From Dehalobacterium sp040766325 (lineage in GTDB: Bacteria > Bacillota > Dehalobacteriia > Dehalobacteriales > Dehalobacteriaceae), in contig JAXGQR010000004.1 in the NCBI GenBank assembly GCA_040766325.1, positions 1-64,000 of the forward strand: a stretch of DNA of 64,000 nt, written 5' to 3'. Shown here piece after piece: positions 54,893-64,000 of this stretch (position 1 is its first letter; every line of letters begins with the position of its first letter). The translations under genes were made by a program, and so were the position numbers. The notes beneath the pieces were generated by a model. It was not told the origin of the DNA. It saw nothing but the letters and a program-made list of their open reading frames with translations, and ran no database searches.

Positions 54893-55108
54893 CTAATTTA
54901 ATAGTGCCAAAAGGGCTAAAAAGAGCATAAAAATAATAAGAATAATCCAAAAATGGGGGAAAACTAAGGCATACAAGAAAAGGCCTACCGTAGCAAAAAA
55001 AACCAACATACGGGCAATATTCTGAAGCTCACAAAATAGAGCAGAAAATTTGTTTCCACCAAATATTTTTAACATTTTTTTGCGAAAAAAACTATTAAAG
55101 TCCATCAT
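54893..55108 (-). CDS. Small membrane protein, unknown
   Basis: 71 residues. Two hydrophobic helices (about 34-50 and 52-70: MLVFFATVGLFLYALVF, WIILIIFMLFLALLALL) follow a basic N-terminus. ATG has GGAGGG upstream. No family is recognised. Confidence 0.6.
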   Translation of the reverse strand: MMDFNSFFRKKMLKIFGGNKFSALFCELQNIARMLVFFATVGLFLYALVFPHFWIILIIFMLFLALLALLN

Positions 55109-55227
55109 TCATAACCCTCCAATACTTGAATAAAGAGATGCTCTTACCATTCATCTTATTCAAAAACAGGAGGTTTCTTGCCCGTCTTATTAAAATAAAG
55201 TGAATCAGTAGTATTTTCTACTTAAAT

Positions 55228-55881
55228 TTAATTAAGCTCTCGGCGATTTCCGGTAACCAAAAATATGATCGATTCACAGATGTTCGTTGCCCGATCACCA
55301 ATACGCTCCAAATATCGGCTTACAAACAATAATTGGGTAGCCTGAGAAATCTTTTTGGCATCTTCCATCATATATGTCAATAATTCTCGAAAGATTTGAT
55401 TGTGCAGATGATCTACCAAATCATCATCCTCGCCTACACTTTCAGCCAAAGTAACATCTTCATTCACATAAGCATCTAAGGAGTTACGCACCATTTTACG
55501 TACGTATTCCGACATACGAGGAATGTCTATCAACGGTTTAAGCAATGGCTCCGAGCCAATTTTAATCGTTATTTTTGCAATATCAACAGCATGATCAGCC
55601 ATCCGTTCCAACTCACCAATAATTTTTAATGCAGTTGCGATTCTACGCAAATCTTTGGCGATAGGCTGCTGGGTGGCAATTAATCTCAAACAAAGATCTT
55701 CTATCTCATTATGGAAATTATCTACATCATCGTCATTGTCAATAACTTTTTGGGCCAAATCAAAATCTCGATTGACAAGGGCAGATACTGCTCCCGTAAT
55801 CTCTTCTTCTACCAAACTACCCATACGCAGAAGCTGATGACGTAGATCCTGCAATTGACTATCATAATTCTCCCTGACCAT
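55228..55881 (-). CDS. phoU: Phosphate transport regulator PhoU
   Basis: 217 residues made of two repeated PhoU three-helix domains. The metal-site motif EDLCLRLIATQQPIAKDLRR and ALKIIGELERMADHAVDIAK occur in the first repeat, and RYLERIGDRATNICESIIFL in the second. PhoU restrains PhoR kinase through the Pst complex when phosphate is ample. It follows pstB by 26 bp. Confidence 0.95.
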   Translation of the reverse strand: MVRENYDSQLQDLRHQLLRMGSLVEEEITGAVSALVNRDFDLAQKVIDNDDDVDNFHNEIEDLCLRLIATQQPIAKDLRRIATALKIIGELERMADHAVDIAKITIKIGSEPLLKPLIDIPRMSEYVRKMVRNSLDAYVNEDVTLAESVGEDDDLVDHLHNQIFRELLTYMMEDAKKISQATQLLFVSRYLERIGDRATNICESIIFLVTGNRRELN

Positions 55882-55907
55882 GTTTTAGAGTCCTCCCTCC
55901 CATATGA

Positions 55908-56663
55908 TCAACCAAAACGACCGGTGATATAATCTTCTGTTCTTCTGTCTTGAGGTTTAGTGAAGATAATGTCTGTACTCCCATATTCAATCATCTCCCC
56001 GGTTAAAAAAAAGGCCGTCTGATCAGAAATTCGTGCTGCCTGCTGCATGTTATGGGTTACAATGACAATTGTATATTTTTCTTTTAATTCATGGGCTAAT
56101 TCCTCAATTTTCATGGTAGAAATAGGATCCAACGCCGAGGTTGGCTCATCCATCAGTAATACTTCAGGTTCTACAGACAGTACCCGGGCAATACATAGTC
56201 TCTGCTGCTGACCACCGGATAACCCTAAGGCAGGCTTGTGCAGGCGACCCTTTACCTCATCCCATAATGCTGCTGATTTTAAACTGCGCTCCACGATCTC
56301 ATCCAGCTTGCGTTTATCCTTGATACCATGGATCTTAGGCCCATAGGCAATATTGTCGTAAATGGTCATAGGGAAAGGATTAGGCTTCTGAAAAACCATG
56401 CCGACTTTTTTTCTCAAGGCCACGACATCAACGGACTTCTCATAGATATCTTTTCCGTCCATCAAAACCTTGCCTTCAATACGAACCCCGGTGATCAAAT
56501 CATTCATACGGTTTAAAACACGTAAAAAAGTGGATTTCCCACATCCGGAGGGTCCGATTAAAGCGGTGATACCTTTCTCCTGAACCGGTAAATTCACCTG
56601 ACTTAAAGCTTGAAAATTGCCATAATATAGATCAAGATTTTGCGTATCAATTTTTAAATTCAT
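55908..56663 (-). CDS. pstB: Phosphate ABC transporter ATPase
   Basis: 251 residues. Walker A GPSGCGKST (about 37-45), signature LSGGQQQRLCIARVL (about 148), Walker B VLLMDEPTSALDP and the switch His in VIVTHNMQQAAR are intact. AGGAGG precedes ATG. It energises phosphate import together with PstA and PstC. Confidence 0.97.
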   Translation of the reverse strand: MNLKIDTQNLDLYYGNFQALSQVNLPVQEKGITALIGPSGCGKSTFLRVLNRMNDLITGVRIEGKVLMDGKDIYEKSVDVVALRKKVGMVFQKPNPFPMTIYDNIAYGPKIHGIKDKRKLDEIVERSLKSAALWDEVKGRLHKPALGLSGGQQQRLCIARVLSVEPEVLLMDEPTSALDPISTMKIEELAHELKEKYTIVIVTHNMQQAARISDQTAFFLTGEMIEYGSTDIIFTKPQDRRTEDYITGRFG

Positions 56664-56669
56664 TTTATC

Positions 56670-57514
56670 TTACCTCCTGCCCGAAGTCAATTCTAGTCTT
56701 CTCCTTAAAATCCCAGCTATAGTATTGATAACAAATATTGTAACAATCAATACTACACCGGTACCAAAGGCTACATCCATGGCTCCCGTTTCCATAGCTA
56801 CCATGTAGAGATGCATGGACATGGTCCGAGCTCCGTCAAATAAGGAGTTAGGTAAAAGTAACGTACCCCCTAAGGTCAGAAGAAGAGCGGCTGTCTCTCC
56901 TACCACCCTGCCAATGGCCAGAATAATACCGGTTAAAACGCCAGGAATGGCCGCCGGGAGCACCACCTTACTGATTGTTTGCCACTTGCTTGCTCCCAAT
57001 GCCAAACTTCCTTCCCTATAGGACTGTGGTACGGCTTTTAAAGCCTCTTCTGAGGTACGCACAATGGTAGGCAATACCATAAATGCTCCTGTTAAAGAAC
57101 CGGAAAGAATTGACCAACCTCCGGTAATAGGTTTAAGCAAAATTACAAAAAAGGCAAAACCAAATAATCCGAATATAATCGAAGGAATACCTGCTAAGGC
57201 TTCTGTTCCAAAACGAATCAATTGAATGATTTTCCTTCCCGGGTGTATTCATTCAGATACACAGCGGCCCCCACTCCAATAGGAACGGCAAACAATAAGG
57301 TCGTGACAATTAAATATAATGTACCCACGATGGAGGGAAAGATCCCACCCTCAGAGCCCATTTTGCGCGGTTTATCAATAATGAAGTCTAGGCTGATTAC
57401 TCCGATCCCCTGAACAAAAATATATCCGATGATCACTAAAAGAAAACCCACTGTAATAGACGCCGCAGTCCACAAAATAACCCTGGCAACCTTTTCTTTG
57501 GTCCTAACGTTCAT
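56670..57514 (-). pseudogene. pstA: Phosphate ABC transporter permease PstA with one frameshift
   Basis: The first 98 residues (ATG 57514; FLLVIIGYIFVQGIGVISLD, YLNEYTREGK) are followed by a break at the A-run 57230-57233. The other frame carries on as IQLIRFGTEALAGIPSIIFG with the permease loop EALKAVPQSYREGSLALGAS and ends at 56670. Adding one A restores a normal protein of about 280 residues. A sequencing error is plausible. Confidence 0.92.
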
Positions 57515-58415
57515 TATGAATTGCGCACCCCTTTCCGGGCAATATATCCGGCAAAAAGATTTAAAACCATGATAAAGACAAATAAAACTATACCCGTTGC
57601 AAACAAAGCTTGTTGATGCTCAGGTCCGGCATAACCCATTTCCAGAGCAATATTTCCTGTTAATGTACGCACCGGAGCGAATATGCCTGCAGGGAAAGCT
57701 CCGGAATTAATACCGTGTTCCCGGCAACCATGATCACCGCCATGGTTTCACCCAAGGCTCGTCCCATCCCTAAAACAACAGATGTCATAATTCCTGATTT
57801 AGCAGCAGGAAGCAAAACCTTGGATATTGTTTGCCAATGAGTAGCGCCCAATGCCAGGCTTCCTTCCTTATATTCCATAGGCACACTACGGATGGAATCT
57901 TCAGAAATGTTAATAATCGTAGGTAAAATCATCACCGCCAGGATGATGGATGCTGTTAAAACACTATAACCCACTTGATACTGCGGCGGCAGAACAGTCC
58001 CAAGAAATTCTCTTTCAATATACAGGATCAAATTCTTAACCAGAACCATACCAAATAGTCCATAAATAACGGAGGGAATTCCGGCTAAAAGCTCAATTGC
58101 CGGGCGAAAGATCCGACCGTTTTTGTCCGGAACAATCTCCGCCAAAAAGATGGCTGTAGCAATTCCTAAGGGAACGCCTAAAATCAATGACCCTAGAGTT
58201 ACCACGATGGTCCCAATAATCATGGGATAAATACCATAAATCTGATTTGCGGGATTCCAAATCTCGCCAAACAGAAATTCTATCACCCCATATTTTTGCA
58301 TTACCGGCAATCCTTCTTTAAAGACAAAAATGCCGATTAAAATGATGACTAAAACCTGGGTGATGGCGGCAATAAATAAACCTGCCTCAATTATTTTTTC
58401 TTTTGAATTATTCAT
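57514..58415 (-). pseudogene. pstC: Phosphate ABC transporter permease PstC with one frameshift
   Basis: Residues 1-235 are open: six-helix permease with ELLAGIPSVIYGLFGMVLV and SVPMEYKEGSLALGATHWQT. After GNTVLIPEL a lost T (run at 57695-57697) shifts the frame. The correct continuation reads FPAGIFAPVRTLTGNIALEM and ends with ARKGVRNS at a TAATG overlap with pstA. The complete protein would be about 300 residues. Confidence 0.92.
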
Positions 58416-58464
58416 GATTCTTTAAGACCTCCGGCGATCCTAGCTCTATCATTGTTCATGAAAC

Positions 58465-58501
58465 AAGGGATAGAGATGATTTACCACCTTCCCTATCCCT
58501 T
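58465..58501 (-). other. Hairpin between pstS and pstC
   Basis: AAGGGATAG and CTATCCCTT are perfect 9-bp arms. Stem-loops here commonly protect pstS mRNA or lower read-through so that the binding protein is made in excess. There is no T-run. Confidence 0.6.
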
Positions 58502-58533
58502 CAAGCATAATTTTTAATGGTAAGACTAATATT

Positions 58534-59391
58534 TTATTGAACAGGAATAAAGGCTTCTGCTACAAGTTCCTGACCTTCAGCACTTAAAATCCAGTCAATA
58601 AATGCTTTTGATAAATCAGTGGGTTCTCCCATAGTTAAGAAATTAAAAGGTCTGGCTATTTTATAAGTACCGGCAAGCACATTATCTTCAATAGCTTCTA
58701 CGCCATCAACTTGCAGTGCCTTCACACTATCATCCATAGAACCCATGGATATATAACCGATGGCATTTACATCACTGGAAATAGCTGTACGTACGGCTCC
58801 GGTGGAATTTTGAATTGCTGCACTTTCTGTAAATGATGTTTCTTCGCCTAAAACAAGTTCTTCAAAGGCGCCACGTGTTCCGGAACCTTCCTCACGATTG
58901 ATAACCACAATGGGGGCACTGGCTCCGCCAACTTGATCCCAGTTGGAAATTTCTCCGGCAAAGATACCTTTAACCTGGTCCATGGTCAGGTCAGATACAT
59001 CATTACCGGCATTTACAACAACGGCAATACCGTCTTGGGCAATTACAGTAGCTTGAACAGAATCTTTTTCTTCATCTTTTAATTCTCTGGATGCCATTCC
59101 GATATCAGCTACACCATCAGCAGCAGCTTTAACACCGGCGCTGGAACCTCCACCTTGTACATCAATTTTCACATCAGAGTTCTTATCCATAAAAGCTGCC
59201 GCCAATTCTTCTGCTAAGGGTTGTACAGATGTGGATCCGGCTATTTGAATGCTGCCTGATAAGCCTTCAGTTCCTTCTTGGCCTTCCGGTTGATTCGGAG
59301 ATTCCTTAGTACCGCCACACCCGGTTAAGGCGAGCATTGTCACTAAAAATACTGCAATTAATCCAGTTTTGATATTACGTCTTGAAAACAT
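58534..59391 (-). CDS. pstS: Phosphate-binding lipoprotein
   Basis: 285 residues. The signal peptide ends at the lipobox LALTGC (Cys about 25). QIAGSTSVQPLAEELAAAFM (about 50) and VVINREEGSGTRGAFEELVL (about 168) are the phosphate-contact loops of PstS. It is the first gene of pstSCAB-phoU and follows four Pho boxes. Confidence 0.95.
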   Translation of the reverse strand: MFSRRNIKTGLIAVFLVTMLALTGCGGTKESPNQPEGQEGTEGLSGSIQIAGSTSVQPLAEELAAAFMDKNSDVKIDVQGGGSSAGVKAAADGVADIGMASRELKDEEKDSVQATVIAQDGIAVVVNAGNDVSDLTMDQVKGIFAGEISNWDQVGGASAPIVVINREEGSGTRGAFEELVLGEETSFTESAAIQNSTGAVRTAISSDVNAIGYISMGSMDDSVKALQVDGVEAIEDNVLAGTYKIARPFNFLTMGEPTDLSKAFIDWILSAEGQELVAEAFIPVQ

Positions 59392-59450
59392 TCTTCATCC
59401 TCCTAAGCTTTTTCTTGTTTAATTACTTCAATATCACTTTACAGCTTTTA

Positions 59451-59489
59451 TGTGAAGGATGAATTAACCATTTGTTAAGAATTTGTTAA
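59451..59489 (-). promoter_or_regulatory. Four PhoP boxes upstream of pstS
   Basis: On the minus strand TTAACA, TTAACA, TTAATT and TTCACA lie exactly 11 bp apart (starting at 59489, 59478, 59467 and 59456), the TT(A/C)ACA repeat layout bound by Firmicutes PhoP dimers. They lie about 60-100 bp before the pstS ATG. Confidence 0.88.
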
Positions 59490-59504
59490 AATAAAATGTC
59501 CCGG

Positions 59505-61271
59505 TTATTCATCCTTGGGCAAAGCAAACCAAAAGGTGCTGCCTTTGTTCTCTTCACTTTCCACCCCAATGGTCCCACCCATATTTTCTACCATATGCCG
59601 CACAATTGATAATCCTAAACCAAAACCACCCATTTGACGACTTCTCGCTTTATCAACCCGATAGAAACGTTCAAAAATACGCGGCAAGTCCTTAGCGGGA
59701 ATTCCCATGCCGGTATCTTTAACCAAAACTTTTACGGTCATTTCTTCTTCTTGGGTCATCACTTGAACCCGGCTTCCCTTAGGAGAATATTTTATGGCAT
59801 TGTCAAGTAAATTAACCAGAATCTGTTTGAAACGATCCGGATTTGCTTTGATATGAGGAAGCTCCCTAGGCAAAGCTATATCTAAAATAATTTCTTTTTC
59901 CAACAGACGCGGTTTCATTTCTTCCCCCACAGCGGGAATAATAGTAAGCAGATCCGTTGATTCCTCGGCTGGTTCCTGCTGGTGGGATTCCAGATGAGAT
60001 AAGTTTAATAGCTCCTCCACAAGTCTCTGCAGACGGTCCGCTTCGTGATCAATGATGGTAATAAATTTTTCGGCATGTTCCCGATCATTTAAAGCCCCGC
60101 TAAGTAATGTTTCACTATACCCCTTAATTACAGTCAGGGGTGTTCTTAATTCATGGGAAGCATTGGCCACAAAATCAGCTCTCATCTGCTCTACCTTCCG
60201 AATTTTCGTGATATCATGAAATACGATTGTAATCCCTGCACTCTTTTTATCCCGATAAAAAGGTGCCAAATAACACTGCATTATTCGTTCCTCAGGAAAA
60301 TACAGGGTAAACTCATACTCGATAAATTTTTCTTGCAGCAGGCAGTTTTCGATTTCCTGATTCAAACCGTAATTACGAATCACTTCCACATGCTGCTTTC
60401 CTTCTGCTAACAGAGCATTGATGCCAAACATTTCTTCCGCTGCCGGATTGACCACCCGGATGAAACCGTATTTATCTAACATAATCACGCCACTAGCAAT
60501 TGTTGCCAAAATGTTTTCCAAACGACTTTTCTCTTGAGATATTTCTTCAATGTGCTGCTGGAGCGTTTTTGTCATATCATTGATGGCCAAGCCCAGTTCG
60601 CCAATCTCATCCCGCAGGCCGGAATAGACCCGGGTGGTCAAATCCCCTCCCGCAATTTTACGCGCCCCTCTGCTGATATTTTCAATGGGCTCTATAATTC
60701 CTTTTGCCAGTTTAAAGCTGATTAAAACAGCAATGAAAGTAGCAAGTATGATCCCCATCAACATAAAACCCAGTACTTTTAAGACCGTATGATCTATTTC
60801 CTGCAAGGGAAGAGCAATACGGGCTGCACCTAATACTTCTCCCTGATTTAAGATGGGTACCGCTAAATACATGGTTTCAATCTCAGTAGTAGCGCTTTTT
60901 CTCTTATCAATACCAATCTGTTGCTGCAAGGCTTGATTGATTTCAATGCGGTTCTTATGATTTTCCATACTGCCAGGATCAGATTTTGAATCGCCAATCA
61001 CCCGACCATCATAGAGAACAATGGTAATGCGCAAATTAAGCTCTGTGCCTAACACGATTACCTTTTCTTGCACTTCATCAAATCTTCCCAGACTGACTTC
61101 TTCTGATACGCTATCGGCAATTAATCGTCCTTGATTTGTCATATTATCCTCTAAATTACCCATTAAATAATTCTGCAGCATCCAAATCAGTGAGATACCC
61201 ACCACTAACATGGAAATCAGAATCAAAAAGAGATAATTATAGAGAATTTTCCCTCTGATTCCCTGAAACAT
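59505..61271 (-). CDS. phoR: Phosphate sensor histidine kinase PhoR
   Basis: 588 residues. Two membrane helices (about 10-32 and 165-188) flank a Cache-like extracellular domain. HAMP (about 190-245), PAS (about 250-345), HisKA with the phospho-His in VANASHELRTPLTVIKGYSE (about 368) and an HATPase_c domain (DNAIKYSPKGSRV, DTGMGIPAKDLPRIFERFYR) follow. It begins 5 bp after phoP. Confidence 0.95.
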   Translation of the reverse strand: MFQGIRGKILYNYLFLILISMLVVGISLIWMLQNYLMGNLEDNMTNQGRLIADSVSEEVSLGRFDEVQEKVIVLGTELNLRITIVLYDGRVIGDSKSDPGSMENHKNRIEINQALQQQIGIDKRKSATTEIETMYLAVPILNQGEVLGAARIALPLQEIDHTVLKVLGFMLMGIILATFIAVLISFKLAKGIIEPIENISRGARKIAGGDLTTRVYSGLRDEIGELGLAINDMTKTLQQHIEEISQEKSRLENILATIASGVIMLDKYGFIRVVNPAAEEMFGINALLAEGKQHVEVIRNYGLNQEIENCLLQEKFIEYEFTLYFPEERIMQCYLAPFYRDKKSAGITIVFHDITKIRKVEQMRADFVANASHELRTPLTVIKGYSETLLSGALNDREHAEKFITIIDHEADRLQRLVEELLNLSHLESHQQEPAEESTDLLTIIPAVGEEMKPRLLEKEIILDIALPRELPHIKANPDRFKQILVNLLDNAIKYSPKGSRVQVMTQEEEMTVKVLVKDTGMGIPAKDLPRIFERFYRVDKARSRQMGGFGLGLSIVRHMVENMGGTIGVESEENKGSTFWFALPKDE

Positions 61272-61276
61272 ATATT

Positions 61277-61960
61277 TTACTCCCCAAACTTATAGCCAAC
61301 ACCCCACACCGTTTTTAAATAACGTGGGTTTGCCGAATCTTTTTCTATCTTTTTTCTTAAATGCCTAATATGAACATCGATCGTTCTGCTATCCCCAAAA
61401 AATTCATAATCCCACAATTGTTCCAAAAGCTTTTCACGGGAAAATACCCGCCCGGGATTAGTCATCAATAATTTTAATAGATCAAATTCCTTCGTGGTAA
61501 GATCGATTTCCTTATCATCAACAAATACCTGATGCTTTTCTTCATCAATGGTGATGGAGCCAACCTGCAAGACCTTATTCAATGTCTCTTCTCTTTTTCC
61601 GGAGGATCGGCGTAAAATCGCCTTGACTCGAGCAATTAATTCCCTGATGCTAAAGGGTTTAGTCAGATAATCATCTGCTCCCAATTCTAAAGCCAACACC
61701 CGATCAAACTCTTCGCTTCGTGCGGTCAACATCAGGACCGGCACGTCACTGGATTTGCGTAGTTCCCGCACGACATCAAAGCCATCCATCTTGGGAAGCA
61801 TTAAATCTAAAACAATTAAATCCGGTTGATGCTCCAGGGCCATGGTTAAACCATCCTGCCCATTATAAGCGGTCAACGTCTGAAAACCGGCACTTTTCAA
61901 ATTATAATCAATGAGACTAACGATATTTTCTTCATCATCCACAATCAATATTTTTTCCAT
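61277..61960 (-). CDS. phoP: Response regulator PhoP
   Basis: 227 residues from ATG 61960, set by GGGGAGG. The receiver domain has DDEEN, phospho-Asp in LIVLDLMLPKMDG and Lys in YLTKPFS. The C-terminal winged helix (about 130-227) ends RTIDVHIRHLRKKIEKD and YLKTVWGVGYKF. It should bind the Pho boxes before pstS. Confidence 0.96.
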   Translation of the reverse strand: MEKILIVDDEENIVSLIDYNLKSAGFQTLTAYNGQDGLTMALEHQPDLIVLDLMLPKMDGFDVVRELRKSSDVPVLMLTARSEEFDRVLALELGADDYLTKPFSIRELIARVKAILRRSSGKREETLNKVLQVGSITIDEEKHQVFVDDKEIDLTTKEFDLLKLLMTNPGRVFSREKLLEQLWDYEFFGDSRTIDVHIRHLRKKIEKDSANPRYLKTVWGVGYKFGE

Positions 61961-62007
61961 ATTTCCTCCCCATGACCTTTCTTCTGCGCGGAGCAGTATC
62001 ATGATGT

Positions 62008-62964
62008 CTACATTTTACCATAAAAATAATCATGAAAAGAGGTGCGATAATAATAAAAGGTGGAGAAGATATTTTCACAATTTTTTAATACTGTGCCGCA
62101 GGTATCAGGTGAAATTACATAAATCTCCGGACGGTGTCCACTGGCCAGTACCGCCCGCTTAATCAGGTGAATGATATGCACATCCCCGGGAGGGAAAGAA
62201 TAGCCAATAAAATATATGACTTGAGCACGATTGATTCTGGCAAAACATTGTCTCCATACATCATGTAACTGGGGAACCCGAAATCTTTTATGATATGAGG
62301 GGGTGACCATGACCCGTGACAAAGGATGCCGGTCCCTGCGGCATTTCAGCCCGCAAGGAGATTTTGGGGCGCTTGAATCCAGCAAAAGATAAAGCTGATT
62401 GCATCGGGCGCAATAAAGCCAGTTCAAAGAACCATGGGGTTTTAACAATAAAGGTTGCCAAGCTTCCTTGGGCGTAAAGATTGCTTTTTCATCCATAAAT
62501 TCAATAGAAAAACCATAATCTACTGCGCCCCAGCAGTCAAAAAGGATATGATCCACAACAGTATCATAATTTAAGGAAATAATGCAGTCCTCAGAGGTCA
62601 GCTGCTGACAAAAATCCGCTAAAACCCCGTAGCGTTCTTTTTTTACCGCCCCTTCAAGAACATCACAGATGGCTGCCAGCAAGATTTCTTTAATCCGGCG
62701 CAAATCCTTTTCCGCATATTTCCCCAGGGCAGAGTTTTGTTCTAATGTCAGATCAATTAATGTTAAGAGCTCCGCCGTATTCGTTTGAACATTACTGTTT
62801 GGTTTTGCAAAATTAAGATATGCGGCAAAGTCCAGAATTTTTTTTAGCTCTAAAGCGCCGGTTTTGAAGTAATTTTTTTGAATTTCCTCCCATAATTCTT
62901 TTTGCGTGGGGATTCCCGCCTCCCGAGAAGCACCTGCTCCCAAAAAAAATATTTTTTCCGTCAC
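62008..62964 (-). CDS. SIR2-like domain protein
   Basis: 318 residues from a GTG start with AAGGAG 8 nt upstream. FFLGAGASREAGIP (about 6-19) is the NAD-binding loop of SIR2-like proteins, and DCIISLNYDTVVDHIL (about 132) and KPHGSLNWLYCARC (about 172) match the conserved Asn/Asp and His positions. CARC and CGLKC form a likely zinc site. FIGYSFPPGDVHIIHLI (about 262) closes the Rossmann fold. Relatives include NADases in phage defence, but here it is alone between hflX and phoP. Its role is unknown. Confidence 0.8.
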   Translation of the reverse strand: MTEKIFFLGAGASREAGIPTQKELWEEIQKNYFKTGALELKKILDFAAYLNFAKPNSNVQTNTAELLTLIDLTLEQNSALGKYAEKDLRRIKEILLAAICDVLEGAVKKERYGVLADFCQQLTSEDCIISLNYDTVVDHILFDCWGAVDYGFSIEFMDEKAIFTPKEAWQPLLLKPHGSLNWLYCARCNQLYLLLDSSAPKSPCGLKCRRDRHPLSRVMVTPSYHKRFRVPQLHDVWRQCFARINRAQVIYFIGYSFPPGDVHIIHLIKRAVLASGHRPEIYVISPDTCGTVLKNCENIFSTFYYYRTSFHDYFYGKM

Positions 62965-63051
62965 TCGATACGCTCCTTAGAGGAAAATTTTATGCTTAAT
63001 CTATTCTGCCCCAAATAGAGCAAAAAAAATGGGACGCAAAATAAATTCATG

Positions 63052-64000
63052 CTATCCCAATTCCTTCTCTATGAAACTTTTTAAACGGGAATCTACATAG
63101 GCTTCAATACTAATACCCTCGGGAAGATATTCCTCTTTGATCATTCTCCCTTGATTATGAATCTCAGCCACAAGAGATGTCTTGCTGAAAGGTATCATCA
63201 CTTTGATCAACTTCAGATCCTGGGGCAAAGTTTCTCCGATCTTCTGCAACAGATCTTCCAGGCCGATTTTCTCCCGGGCAGAAACAGCCACCGCCGGCTC
63301 ATAAAGATGCAGCAAACGCTTAATCGCGCCCTCATAATCCATTAGATCCATCTTATTGATCACAGTAATAATCGGCTTATCTTTAATACCTAAATCCTTT
63401 AAAACAAGATGCACGGTAGCCGCATGTTCTTCTAACTGCTCACTGCTGCCATCCACTACATGAAGCAAAAGATCTGCTTCTGCAGTTCCTTCAAGGGTGC
63501 CGCGAAAGGCGGCAATTAAATGATGAGGCAGTTTGCGAATAAAACCAACGGTATCCGTGAGCAAAAAAGAGCGTCCATCGGGCAAATCCACCTTCCTGGT
63601 GGTAGAATCCAATGTGGCAAAAAGCTTATCCTCGATCAAAACATCGGCGCCTGTTAAGGCATGCATCAAAGTAGACTTGCCGGCATTGGTATAGCCGACC
63701 AAAGCAACTACCGGCAATTCCATAGATGCCCATCTTTTTCGATGCAGGGCACGAGACTTTTTTACCATCTCCAAGCGCTGCTCCAGATCAGTTATGCGCT
63801 TGCGGATTCTTCTCCGATCAACCTCAAGCTTGGTTTCTCCAGGTCCTCTCGTACCAATGCCCCCGCCCAAACGGGAGAGCACGGTACCCTGACCCATTAA
63901 GCGGGGCAGCAGATATTTTAATTGAGCCAGTTCTACCTGCAATTTACCTTCGTTGCTCCATGCCCTTTGGGCAAAAATATCTAGTATCAGCATGGAACGG
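63052..64000 (-). CDS. hflX: GTPase HflX, 5' end outside window
   Basis: The last 315 or so residues of a ribosome-associated GTPase that rescues or splits stalled ribosomes. GGGIGTRGPGETKLEVDRRR marks the end of the HflX N-terminal domain and linker. G1 is GYTNAGKST, G3 is DTVGFI and G4 is NKMD. The frame stays open to the window edge through LILDIFAQRA, and whole proteins are about 420 residues, so the true start lies beyond 64000. Confidence 0.95.
   Translation of the reverse strand, partial: RSMLILDIFAQRAWSNEGKLQVELAQLKYLLPRLMGQGTVLSRLGGGIGTRGPGETKLEVDRRRIRKRITDLEQRLEMVKKSRALHRKRWASMELPVVALVGYTNAGKSTLMHALTGADVLIEDKLFATLDSTTRKVDLPDGRSFLLTDTVGFIRKLPHHLIAAFRGTLEGTAEADLLLHVVDGSSEQLEEHAATVHLVLKDLGIKDKPIITVINKMDLMDYEGAIKRLLHLYEPAVAVSAREKIGLEDLLQKIGETLPQDLKLIKVMIPFSKTSLVAEIHNQGRMIKEEYLPEGISIEAYVDSRLKSFIEKELG

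Overview
The window looks like chromosomal DNA of an anaerobic, endospore-forming member of the Clostridia, probably Peptococcaceae-like. I cannot name a species. The evidence is sleB/ypeB and CotF-like coat genes, ferredoxin-linked 2-oxoacid oxidoreductase, ferredoxin-domain ATPases, B12-dependent propionate genes, Firmicutes-type Pho boxes and AAGGAGG ribosome binding sites.

Layout. (1) About 1-7.3 kb is a decayed prophage tail and lysis module: tail chaperone end, tape measure, distal tail protein, tail endopeptidase, tail fibre, holin, amidase. Only the tape measure stays largely open. (2) About 7.3-17.7 kb is its integration module: a HTH/zinc-ribbon gene and large serine recombinase genes broken by three different IS21-family elements. 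The first insertion has a clean 5-bp target duplication, and removing it restores the recombinase reading frame. (3) About 17.7-23 kb is an AT-rich, decayed nuclease/restriction island: a coiled-coil gene, a DUF6508-like gene, GIY-YIG and HNH nucleases (all broken), a truncated hsdM, and an intact methylase-like/specificity fusion behind a strong promoter that overlaps a perfect dyad. (4) About 23.1-36.7 kb is metabolic, all on the minus strand except the last gene: a membrane protein with a CxxC motif, cobT with a cobalamin riboswitch, gdhA, remnants of a sodium-pumping methylmalonyl-CoA decarboxylase, methylmalonyl-CoA epimerase and mutase, 2-oxoglutarate:ferredoxin oxidoreductase, then a blaI/truncated blaR1 pair and, on the plus strand, a CMD-family protein gene. 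Together these read as glutamate -> 2-oxoglutarate -> succinyl-CoA -> methylmalonyl-CoA -> propionyl-CoA. (5) About 36.8-41.7 kb is a compact cluster of three NifX-domain proteins (one fused to Mrp), two ferredoxin-MinD ATPases, a UPF0251/DUF134 regulator and a DUF5320 protein, with matching promoter elements at its two ends. A molybdate/tungstate modABC-modD operon follows. (6) About 46-55 kb holds a copper-amine-oxidase-like secreted protein, two tRNA clusters (Leu, Cys; Gly, Phe, Asp, Val), sleB-ypeB, ctpA, nth, small spore-coat/ferritin-like genes and a UPF0173 hydrolase. (7) About 55-64 kb is phoU-pstBACS-phoRP with four Pho boxes, a SIR2-like protein and the 3' part of hflX.

Sequence quality caution. 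Several otherwise conserved genes (korB, pstA, pstC, ctpA, the amine-oxidase-like gene) are each broken by one or two small indels. The three best-defined ones (korB, pstA, pstC) are single-base losses in short homopolymers. Sequencing or assembly error is a serious alternative to real mutation there. It cannot explain the much denser damage in 3-20 kb.
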